Source of the DNA: Ktedonobacteraceae bacterium
Lineage (GTDB): Bacteria > Chloroflexota > Ktedonobacteria > Ktedonobacterales > Ktedonobacteraceae
DNA length: 40,296 bases
Assembly: GCA_019243675.1 (NCBI GenBank)
Contig: JAFATZ010000366.1
Coordinates: forward strand, 1-40,296
Direction: 5' to 3'
Position numbers and translations under genes: made by a program. Below the pieces are notes generated by a model that was not told where the DNA came from, searched no databases, and saw only the letters and a program-made list of their open reading frames with translations. The number at the start of each line of letters is the position of its first letter. Positions within the stretch are counted from its first letter, which is position 1. Shown here piece after piece: positions 33,550 to 40,296 of this stretch.

Positions 33550-35679
33550 ATGATTCAGGACAAAGAGACAGAGCCATCACACCTTTCTTCTCCCAATGCC
33601 TGGCATCTCCAGGTGGGACGAGCTATTTGCTCCGACATACAGGCAGGGCTGAACCACGAGTGGCTGGTTACAAATGGGCTAGGAGGCTATGCATCAGCTT
33701 CACTACTGGGGGCGACAACACGCAGCTATCATGGAATGTTGGTGGCTGCGCTCCGGCCACCGGTGGAACGTACTGTTCTTGTCACCAAGATAGATGAAGA
33801 GGTAACGCTACCCAATGAGCAAAGCTTTCGTCTGGGCGTCAACGAATATCGGGATGGCACGATAGACCCACAGGGGTACCACTATCTTGAGTCTGTGTCG
33901 TTAGAGGGAGACGTTGCTTGCTTTACCTATCGGTTGACCGAGGCGCTCACTCTAGAAAAACGCATTTGGATGGAATATGGACAGAATATCACATACGTAC
34001 AATACATCTTTCACGGCGTGCTTCCCGCTGAGAACAGCAATGCCCCTATTACCCTCTCTCTCTCCCCTTTCTGTCTGACACGGGACTACCATGGGGTGAC
34101 GCATGGAGCGCCCGACTGGCATTTTCTCGTTGACCAGCAAGATAATCGTTGCCGCGTGCGCGCTTACGAGAGTGCGCCCAGCTTCCAACTCGTGGCTGAG
34201 CCGCATGCGTCCTTCTCTGCTACGGGCTTATGGTATTGGCACGTACGACACCGTCGCGAGAGTGAGCGTGGGCTACCAGATGACGAAGATGTGTACCAGC
34301 CCGGCGTATTTCGTATAACAGTATTTCCTGGCGCTTCTACTACTTTCGTGCTCAGTGCGGAAGCCGAACTGAACAGCGAATTGGGCAGTGCTCATCACGA
34401 GGAAATGGTGTCTCAGGCATATATGCGTCATCAACTGCGTATCAAACAACTGCTAACTGCGGCTGAACACTCCAACAATGACCTGCAGAGCCGCGATCCT
34501 GTACGGGCACGCTTGGTAGTTGCCGCAGATCAGTTTATCGTTGCACGCCCCGACTATTCGTTAAGTGTGCAACAACCCTTGCAGCTTTCGCCCGACCGCA
34601 AGACCATCATCGCAGGGTATCACTGGTTCACAGATTGGGGGCGCGACAGTATGATCTCTCTACCCGGTCTATTTTTATCTACAGGTAGATACAGTGAAGC
34701 ACGAGGACTACTGAAAGCTTTCTCTTCCTACATGCATAATGGACTCATCCCTAACCGTTTTCCCGACAATAACGCCTCTCCAGAGTACAATACCGTCGAC
34801 GCCACGCTGTGGATGTTCCACGCTATTGACCAATATTTGGAGGCGACGGGCGATTGGACGTTGCTGAAAGACCTCTTTCCCATCCTGCAAGACAGCATCC
34901 AGTGGCACATAAACGGCACAGACTATGGCATTGGGGTCGATTCTGCAGACGGACTGCTGCATGCAGAAGCTCCAGGGGTGCAGTTGACATGGATGGACGC
35001 TAAGGTTGGAGATTGGGTGGTGACTCCGCGCCGTGGTAAGCCTGTAGAGATCAACGCGCTGTGGTATCGCGCTCTGACCTTGATGGAGTCCTGGGCCATT
35101 CGTCTTTCGACAGACGCCATACTCTACAGCCAACTACGTACACAAGTGCGTCAACATTTCGCTGAGCGTTTCTGGTATCAAGCTGGATCGTACCTCTACG
35201 ATGTTATTGATGTGGAGGGAGTTGCAGCTCAAAACGACGCGTCGCTGCGTCCCAATCAGTTATTAGCCGCCTCATTGACCAATGAACTACTGTCAGAAGC
35301 GCAAATCACCCAGATGCTGCAGCAAGTGACAGAGCACCTGCTAACACCTATGGGCCTGCGCTCCTTAGCTCCCAGTGATCCAGCCTACAAAAACCACTTC
35401 AATGAAGACGCTCGCCAACGTGACAGTGCCTATCACCAGGGAACGGTCTGGCCCTGGCTTATTGGCCCCTACGTCGACGTGCATTTACGCGTACGCAATG
35501 ACCGCACTGCTCTATTGCCGCTGCTGCAACCATTGATACACCATCTCTGGGAGACGTGCCTGGGTACTGTCAGCGAAGTAGCCGAGCCTGAAACGCCGTT
35601 TACTCCTGCTGGTTGCGTTGCGCAAGCATGGAGTGTTGCTGAACTGCTGCGCTGTTGGCTGCTGGCAAAGTCGTCTTAG
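33550..35679 (+). CDS. Glycogen-debranching-type amylo-alpha-1,6-glucosidase
   Basis: A 709-residue protein. The N-terminal domain (about 20-290) matches the GDE N-terminal beta-sandwich: HEWLVTNGLGGYASASLLG, TRSYHGMLVAALRPP. The C-terminal (alpha/alpha)6 domain (about 310-705) has AGYHWFTDWGRDSMISLPG with the catalytic-acid region near residue 361, GLIPNRFPDN, YNTVDATLWMFHA, GKPVEINALWY (near 497) and YHQGTVWPWLIGPY, all typical of the debranching enzyme's glucosidase. It likely removes alpha-1,6 glucosyl stubs from glycogen. It lacks a transferase domain, as bacterial and archaeal forms do. No other glycogen gene is near. It is the last gene of the polA-aminotransferase-glucosidase run. Confidence 0.9.
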   Translation: MIQDKETEPSHLSSPNAWHLQVGRAICSDIQAGLNHEWLVTNGLGGYASASLLGATTRSYHGMLVAALRPPVERTVLVTKIDEEVTLPNEQSFRLGVNEYRDGTIDPQGYHYLESVSLEGDVACFTYRLTEALTLEKRIWMEYGQNITYVQYIFHGVLPAENSNAPITLSLSPFCLTRDYHGVTHGAPDWHFLVDQQDNRCRVRAYESAPSFQLVAEPHASFSATGLWYWHVRHRRESERGLPDDEDVYQPGVFRITVFPGASTTFVLSAEAELNSELGSAHHEEMVSQAYMRHQLRIKQLLTAAEHSNNDLQSRDPVRARLVVAADQFIVARPDYSLSVQQPLQLSPDRKTIIAGYHWFTDWGRDSMISLPGLFLSTGRYSEARGLLKAFSSYMHNGLIPNRFPDNNASPEYNTVDATLWMFHAIDQYLEATGDWTLLKDLFPILQDSIQWHINGTDYGIGVDSADGLLHAEAPGVQLTWMDAKVGDWVVTPRRGKPVEINALWYRALTLMESWAIRLSTDAILYSQLRTQVRQHFAERFWYQAGSYLYDVIDVEGVAAQNDASLRPNQLLAASLTNELLSEAQITQMLQQVTEHLLTPMGLRSLAPSDPAYKNHFNEDARQRDSAYHQGTVWPWLIGPYVDVHLRVRNDRTALLPLLQPLIHHLWETCLGTVSEVAEPETPFTPAGCVAQAWSVAELLRCWLLAKSS

Positions 35680-35683
35680 GGAT

Positions 35684-36745
35684 TCAATCCTCTTTCTTTG
35701 TACAACAACTGCTCTTGCAACTCCTACTGCTGATACGAGTAGCTGACGTAGCGGTGTAGACTTTGACCAAATCACCAATCAAGTTGCCTTCTTGTGCCAA
35801 ATAAAGAACTATCGAGGCAAGCAAAGCGAGTAGCGCCACGAGAAGTATCCAGGGTGGCAGGTGCCATCCCAAACCGAGCATAGCTCGATATAAACTGATG
35901 ACACCAATAAAGATCAAGAAGCGTGCCATGACCATCTGTAAGATATGCTGAGGGAGCCGCCCAGCTATGAATCCTGCTATTTGTCCTCCTATAAGCACGG
36001 CAGGTACTGACGCTGCCAGGATATTCCAGGGGATGGTAGCTTTCTCACTGGCAATGACGGCTATATGCGTGGCAGCAGCAGCCAAAGAAGCACCAGCTAT
36101 GATGAAATGAGCGTTGCCAACCGCTAGACGCACCGGTACACCACGCACTACCTGCTCTGCAGTACTCACCTCACCTGCTGCGAATCCGACCAATCCCTGA
36201 AACAACCCACCAAAGAAAGTTGCTGTAGCACGTAGTAGGTCATTCTGCATTCTATAGGTATAGACCTGCCCATCTCGGTCGCGATGTTGCTTTACAGGAA
36301 ATTGTATCGCCCTCATTGGTCGGTCCAGCGTCTTTGTCGCTGCCTCTTTAGAGGCCCTCGCTTCGTGTAGCAAAAGGAGAGCAAAACTGACTAAGGCAAC
36401 ACTAATAATGAGTAGCAGCAAACTTCCCGGGAGGCGGTTTGCCAGATATCCCCCCAGGATAGCAGTCGGTATCGCGAAAAAGAGAGCAAAGCCAGCAATT
36501 TTAAAGTCAATGAGTCCACGTCTCCAGAAAGCCGTCGCCGAACTCAGGAAACCAAATATTTCAGTGAAAAGACCTATCTGCACAGCCTGTACTGGTTGAA
36601 GATGATAGCCTAACAGAGGGAAAACGATGGTATAGAAGGGGACAAAAAGCACGGCCCCCGATACTCCTATCGTTCAAACAGTGACACAGATAGCTAAGGC
36701 CACTGGGAACATCCACCAGAACTGGAACCAGTAAGTGAGTTGCAT
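35684..36745 (-). pseudogene. TauE/SafE-family permease interrupted by an in-frame TGA
   Basis: A membrane carrier of the TauE/SafE family (sulfite/organosulfonate export in characterised members) with about eight hydrophobic segments. The natural start is the ATG at 36745, with AGAGGA five bases ahead and a promoter upstream. It encodes MQLTYWFQFWWMFPVALAIC and three more residues, then TGA (36674-36676), and continues in the same frame TIGVSGAVLFVPFYT into the rest of the first helix. Only the stop breaks an otherwise intact frame, so a point nonsense mutation (for example TCA to TGA), a sequencing error or readthrough are the options. Restart at the GTG at 36652 would give 322 residues without most of helix 1. 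The C-terminal tail is Ser/Cys-rich (SSRSCKSSCC). The gene is tail-to-tail with the glucosidase. Confidence 0.8.
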
Positions 36746-36808
36746 CTTTTTCCTCTATCTGCTTCGTTGTCTATCCTATTCAACAAACTTCGACTACATC
36801 TGATATAA

Positions 36809-36837
36809 ACTGTACCATAAATACCTTTGTATTGCAA
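36809..36837 (-). promoter_or_regulatory. Candidate promoter of the TauE-family gene
   Basis: On the minus strand TTGCAA (36832-36837), 17 bases and TACAGT (36809-36814), about 60 bases before the ATG at 36745. It supports the longer reading frame with the internal TGA. Confidence 0.55.
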
Positions 36838-36905
36838 TGCCATCAGCAGTATAGAGGGCTTTCCCATTCTGGTGCTACTTGCCAAAACCCCGCCCCCGGC
36901 GTGGT

Positions 36906-36955
36906 GAGAGCAGTGTGGTGGAGCGGGCGTTGGCCCGCTCCACCACACTGCTCTC
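36906..36955. repeat. Perfect 23-bp inverted repeat (hairpin)
   Basis: Bases 36906-36928 are perfectly complementary to 36933-36955 around a GTTG loop. GC-rich, with TTTT directly after the right arm on the plus strand. Both flanking genes are on the minus strand, where no T run follows, so it is not placed as a normal terminator; a REP-like palindrome is possible. Confidence 0.85.
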
Positions 36956-36973
36956 TTTTCCTCGGGTGGGGCT

Positions 36974-37011
36974 GGGCAACCACTGATGCCTTTTCTGCCA
37001 GCATGAGAAAG
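36974..37011. repeat. Dispersed repeat copy B
   Basis: Matches 12841-12879 on the same strand (GGCAACC-CTGATGCCTTTT-CTG-CAG-ATG-AAAGC with a few changes). Lies 19 bases after the 23-bp hairpin. Confidence 0.6.
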
Positions 37012-37047
37012 CCCTGGCAGTATCGCGACATAGGTGTACGATCCTCC

Positions 37048-37935
37048 TTATGCAAGCAGAGGTTCTCCCTGTAGAAACCGTGAAATGAGTAGCCAGGGCA
37101 AAGCGATCAAGATTGGTGGGTCCGTCCAGCTTGCTGGCGTGAGTAGTATATTGGCTGGTTGCTTCGCTATACCATTGTAGACCAGAACTGAATAGTTTCC
37201 CAAACGACCACGCAATTTCATTCCTCCGATCAGCAAGCTAAGCAAATCTTGTGTGTCTTCCATGGCAGCAGCAAACAGATAGTATTCTCCGTCGGGTACA
37301 GAGCACATATGGAATCTGCCTGGCTCCGTTAGCAGAGCACATGCCAGCGGTTGCCCTTGGGGTAGGGGACTCGCAAATGCACCTACGTAGATGATACCGT
37401 GAAAAGGTCCTGTGACTTCTATGGTACCTGTAATGCCTGCCGAGGTGGAAGCATTCTGTTTAGTGCAAATGCAGTTCAGCATCGTAAGGATATCAGCGGT
37501 AGAGGCTTGCATAAGCTGTTCTTTGGCCAATTGCCGCAGACGGGTGGGGGGGATACCGACCAATTGGGTGAAGCGTGAAGTGAACGTTCCTAGACTGTTA
37601 TATCCAACGTCAAAACAAATATCTGTGACGCTACGCTGTGTCGTGAGCAGCAGTTTTTTTGCCTGTTCCAGGCGTATGGATGCCAGAAAGACACCCGGTG
37701 AAATGCCAGTCATACTCCTAAACACGCGGTTAAAGTGAAACGGGCTGAACTGAGCTGCGCTAGCCAAATCCTGCAGTGTCAGCGGCTCCATGAACCGTGT
37801 GCGCATGGTGATGATGGCCTGTTCGATGGCATAGCAGCGGAGTGCAGTAGTAGTATCTCGCTGGCAGCCACTGTGAAAGAAGACACACCTAGGTTCTTGT
37901 GTATCTTTTACTACTATGTCAGACAGTGGTGTCAT
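37048..37935 (-). CDS. AraC-family transcriptional regulator
   Basis: A 295-residue regulator with the AraC double helix-turn-helix in the N-terminal half (about 40-140): EPLTLQDLASAAQFSPFHFNRVFR, GISPGVFLASIRLEQAKKLL and DICFDVGYNSLGTFTSRFTQLVGIPP. The C-terminal half (about 170-295) is beta-rich with FHGIIYVGAFASPLPQGQP and may bind a ligand; no family was recognised. An upstream ATG (38004) would overlap the preceding gene by 53 bases. The ATG at 37935 with AGGAG 11 bases ahead avoids this. It follows the UnbU-like gene on the same strand and may control that module. Confidence 0.88.
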   Translation of the reverse strand: MTPLSDIVVKDTQEPRCVFFHSGCQRDTTTALRCYAIEQAIITMRTRFMEPLTLQDLASAAQFSPFHFNRVFRSMTGISPGVFLASIRLEQAKKLLLTTQRSVTDICFDVGYNSLGTFTSRFTQLVGIPPTRLRQLAKEQLMQASTADILTMLNCICTKQNASTSAGITGTIEVTGPFHGIIYVGAFASPLPQGQPLACALLTEPGRFHMCSVPDGEYYLFAAAMEDTQDLLSLLIGGMKLRGRLGNYSVLVYNGIAKQPANILLTPASWTDPPILIALPWLLISRFLQGEPLLA

Positions 37936-37951
37936 GTGCGGTTTTGCTCCT

Positions 37952-38809
37952 TTACTCCTGTACTGAAGAGACTGTTTTTCTGTTAAGCAGACTAGAAGGC
38001 GCATATGCGCTCAGCACCGGGGCCAGTACACGCAGTAGGGGAACACAGGCTGAGACAATGAGCAAGGCTACAAACAGCGAATATTGGAAATCCCACAGGC
38101 GCAAAAAGGCATCAATTACGGCAATCGATACGCCAAAGAGCACTCTCATCAAGCGCGTTTCAGGAGTCGTCTTGGGATCGGTGAGCATACTCAACGTGAA
38201 GAGCTGGAACGCCGCACCAAACATAGGACCATACACAAAGGCGAGTCCCCTGTGGGTAAGCATATCTTCGACCAGAGCCATGACCGCGAAACTTACCACG
38301 AAGGCAGACACCAAGTCCCAGCGCGAGACACGGAAAGTCGTAAACCCGCCAATCACCAGGATAACCATCACAATGAGTAATGAGCCACTCCATTGTGCTG
38401 CCAGCGTCGTTACAGTCGTAGGGAAAAGCAACAGAAGTACAGTTAAACCAAAGTTCGATGGATTGAAGAGATGTTTGCCCTGAAAGCGTATGACGGCTTT
38501 CGAGCCAATAGCGAGGAGCGGAGCGACGATAAACGGCCAGAGTGGGACCGCTTCGACTAGTAACCCCAAACTCAGGCCAGTAATCACACCGCTAGCGGGC
38601 AGGACAAGCTTGCGCGTTTTCCAGTAACTCACCGCCACATCAAGCACACAAGCAATGATAAGTGAGGTAATGATCTGGCTCCAGGAGTGATCAAAAGAGA
38701 GCAAGGTCTGTCCAACGAGAGTATAGATGGTCAACACACCGATCATGAATAAGCGTGGATCTCTCAAACTGGGAGCAATGATCGTGATATCACGAATTTT
38801 CCATTCCAT
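37952..38809 (-). CDS. UnbU/RnfD-like membrane protein
   Basis: A 285-residue membrane protein with about eight to nine hydrophobic segments. The motifs GKHLFNPSNFGLTVLLLLFP and SMLTDPKTTPETRLMR resemble the RnfD/NqrB fold and the UnbU proteins found in enediyne gene clusters and widely elsewhere. RnfD/NqrB subunits carry covalent FMN in redox pumps, but no other Rnf or Nqr subunit is present and the flavin-attachment context was not recognised. It begins four bases after the TPR gene with GGGAAGG ahead, and belongs to an UnbV-TPR-UnbU unit. Confidence 0.82.
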   Translation of the reverse strand: MEWKIRDITIIAPSLRDPRLFMIGVLTIYTLVGQTLLSFDHSWSQIITSLIIACVLDVAVSYWKTRKLVLPASGVITGLSLGLLVEAVPLWPFIVAPLLAIGSKAVIRFQGKHLFNPSNFGLTVLLLLFPTTVTTLAAQWSGSLLIVMVILVIGGFTTFRVSRWDLVSAFVVSFAVMALVEDMLTHRGLAFVYGPMFGAAFQLFTLSMLTDPKTTPETRLMRVLFGVSIAVIDAFLRLWDFQYSLFVALLIVSACVPLLRVLAPVLSAYAPSSLLNRKTVSSVQE

Positions 38810-38813
38810 ACCA

Positions 38814-39839
38814 TTACCTTCCCTTTGTCCAGAAGAGTGATAGATCTGTCTCTACGTAGACACCTAGACCGCGCAGGGGGCCATTTTCTTCATTGGCTAG
38901 CTTGTCTTTTGCAATATCCAAGCGGCTCTTGAGCAGGGAAGAATCGGGGACCACTTGCAGTCCGTTGAACCAGACGTTGCGTGCCGCATCAACCTGGTTA
39001 TCTTTGGCGAAGACATCCCCTAGCGCTGTATACGCGTCACCCGTGAAGCTATTGCTGATCGCGCTCAAGGGACGTGTCAGTGCAACGGCGTAGGAGAGGT
39101 CTTGCTGTGCTCTGGGTAAGTGACCCATTAAGTTGGGCCAATACAGATGATTGAGACCTCTTGCATAGCGTGCGATAACGTTGTATGGTTGCTCTGCGAG
39201 TACTATGTCAAGCTGACTAATCGAACGCGATGAAAATTGCGCCTGACAGACCAACCCGTCGGGTGGCGGTGGACAGGAACGCATCTGGTCAACATAGGAC
39301 AGAGCAAGATTGATTCTCGCCGTTGGCGTGTTGTACTTCGCGAGTTGTGCGGCGAAGAATTGCTCTTCTTGGTCATAGTGCATATGTGTACGCAGCGCCA
39401 GACGATAATCGTTGTCGTAGCGCAAGTTATCTGGAGTGGCTTCGGCTGCTGCTCGCAGATACGCTAGCCCTTTGTCTACTTGCTGTTGCTTGAGCAATGC
39501 CAACCCGGCAGCATCTTGGAGAGCTGCTAGGTTTGGTTGTACTTGTGGCGTAGGGGGCAACTGTGGGTTGTTGAGCGCATCTGCTGGGAGAGGCTGCTGG
39601 TAACTTTCCCATTCGGCGAGCCCTAGATCGGCTAGGCTCAAGTGAGCAGGCAATTTCGGCAAAGCGAGGGGTTGCACCCGTGGAAGCAAGAGCCAGTATG
39701 CGCCACTTACAGCAAGTAGGAGGATGGCAACAGCCAAGCTCACTATCAGCCAGGGGCGGCGAAACCATGAGCGCTGCTGCTCAGAGACCGAATTCTTTGT
39801 GGAAGGTTCCATCGGTTGCTTGACTGCGAATTTCATCAT
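38814..39839 (-). CDS. Membrane-anchored tetratricopeptide-type protein
   Basis: A 341-residue protein with a short polar N-terminus, one membrane helix (about 29-51, PWLIVSLAVAILLLAVSGAYW) and an outer helical-repeat region (about 95-320). Repeats include GLALLKQQQVDKGLAYLRAAAEATPDN and DAYTALGDVFAKDNQVDAARNVWFNGLQVVPD, with TPR-like spacing. A cysteine pair (CPPPPDGLVC) interrupts the middle. The ATG overlaps the UnbV-like stop (ATGA), so the two are coupled. Such proteins probably scaffold the secreted partner at the membrane. Confidence 0.82.
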   Translation of the reverse strand: MMKFAVKQPMEPSTKNSVSEQQRSWFRRPWLIVSLAVAILLLAVSGAYWLLLPRVQPLALPKLPAHLSLADLGLAEWESYQQPLPADALNNPQLPPTPQVQPNLAALQDAAGLALLKQQQVDKGLAYLRAAAEATPDNLRYDNDYRLALRTHMHYDQEEQFFAAQLAKYNTPTARINLALSYVDQMRSCPPPPDGLVCQAQFSSRSISQLDIVLAEQPYNVIARYARGLNHLYWPNLMGHLPRAQQDLSYAVALTRPLSAISNSFTGDAYTALGDVFAKDNQVDAARNVWFNGLQVVPDSSLLKSRLDIAKDKLANEENGPLRGLGVYVETDLSLFWTKGR

Positions 39840-40296
39840 AGCTCTCCTTGTTTCAATGTATGATAGCGATCTATCTGCAGGTGATGTCCCTGTTCAACGT
39901 GACCGTCCGGCCAGCGGATTTCGATGTCGTCGATGTCCGTCAGCTTGCCCAGACCGAAGCGTAATCTGCGATCCGATTGTGAGGCAAAGCCGCTGCCTGG
40001 ATCGACCCACTTGACCCAGCGTCGATGTCCTGCGGTGAGCGTAACGCGCGCCCCGATCGCATCGCGGTTCGACCGACCAGAGCCAACGAGTCGCAACCCT
40101 ACCCAGTGATTGCGGTGCTGCGGCTCGTTCTTGTATAACAGAAAAGGCGCTCCTTGGTTGGCAGTAAACAGTTCTGGTAGCCCGTCGTTGTCGTAATCGG
40201 CTATGCACAGCCCACGACCGTCATACAGGTCATTGAGTCCAGCTTGTTGAGCGATATCGACATAGCCCTTGCCCTGCTTGGCGAATAGGCGTGATC
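39836..40296 (-). CDS. CRTAC1/UnbV-like secreted protein (FG-GAP plus ASPIC domain), partial
   Basis: Only the C-terminal 153 residues are in the window; the gene continues past the right edge. Visible are one FG-GAP calcium-loop repeat (GLCIADYDNDGLPELFTANQ, then FLLYKNE) and the ASPIC/UnbV domain (HWVGLRLVGSGRSNRDAIGARVTL through RLRFGLGKLTDIDDIEIRWPDG). These proteins are usually exported beta-propellers. It is translationally coupled to the TPR gene. CRTAC1 family is a firm call; function is unknown outside its link to enediyne clusters. Confidence 0.88.
   Translation of the reverse strand, partial: SRLFAKQGKGYVDIAQQAGLNDLYDGRGLCIADYDNDGLPELFTANQGAPFLLYKNEPQHRNHWVGLRLVGSGRSNRDAIGARVTLTAGHRRWVKWVDPGSGFASQSDRRLRFGLGKLTDIDDIEIRWPDGHVEQGHHLQIDRYHTLKQGEL

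Larger units (their letters stand above)
36746..37047. other. Palindrome-rich spacer upstream of the TauE gene
   Basis: 302 bases between the AraC-type gene's stop and the TauE start. It holds the TauE promoter, a 23-bp perfect hairpin, a copy of a dispersed repeat and an extra small stem (CTGCCAG/CTGGCAG near 36997-37020). No gene was found. Confidence 0.6.

Noticed and set aside
36674-36676. TGA read as selenocysteine in the TauE gene
   Set aside because: The position is in a membrane helix with no expected cysteine or redox role, and no selenocysteine-insertion hairpin was evident just downstream.
39724-40109. Plus-strand frames over the UnbV/TPR junction
   Set aside because: Antisense shadows of the CRTAC1/ASPIC and TPR genes, which show clear domain motifs on the minus strand.

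Overview
The window looks like a chromosomal segment of a Chloroflexota bacterium, most likely from the Ktedonobacteria. This is an inference. It rests on gene content (CRTAC1/UnbV-TPR-UnbU modules, Pro/Thr-tailed Ser/Thr kinase, fused sugar nucleotidyltransferase/phosphomannomutase-like protein, flotillin-NfeD), on Gram-positive-like AGGAGG ribosome sites and on intermediate base composition. No rRNA, tRNA, CRISPR array or transposase gene was seen.

Layout. 39-1449 (+): an atypical thioredoxin and a class I mannose-6-phosphate isomerase. 1446-10091 (-): one long amino-acid region reading ilvB, ilvN, ilvC, leuA, thrB, thrC, a small membrane protein and a DksA/TraR protein. It starts at a near-consensus promoter (10063-10091). 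About 550 nt of leader follow, with a 104-codon ORF very rich in Leu/Val codons and then an intrinsic terminator just before ilvB, which is the architecture of ribosome-mediated attenuation. Divergent from it at 10523 (+) is an H-NOX haem protein with what appears to be a C-terminal winged helix, so a NO sensor may sit next to the branched-chain amino acid operon.

11425-22607 (-): glutamine synthetase-like enzyme, PknB-type kinase with a long Thr-Pro tail, APC permease, PspA-like protein, flotillin, NfeD, XRE regulator with an operator-like palindrome on its own -10, MatB-like acyl-CoA synthetase and cysteinyl-tRNA synthetase. 22880-23673 (-): VapBC toxin-antitoxin pair. 23841-25454 (-): MuiA/DUF4139 protein.

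25889-35679 is mostly (+): a 62-residue unknown protein, the 833-residue nucleotidyltransferase/mutase-like fusion, a small HTH gene on (-), then polA, a DapL-like aminotransferase and a glycogen-debranching-type glucosidase packed as an operon. 35684-40296 (-): a TauE/SafE permease interrupted by an in-frame TGA, a palindrome-rich spacer, an AraC regulator, and an UnbU-TPR-UnbV module whose first gene runs off the right end.

The most interesting points are the H-NOX/winged-helix protein and its position opposite the ilv operon, the Leu/Val leader ORF, a leuA lacking its regulatory domain whose stop lies in a hairpin arm, the interrupted TauE gene and the degenerate mutase domain. All calls come from reading the sequence; no database search or folding program was run.
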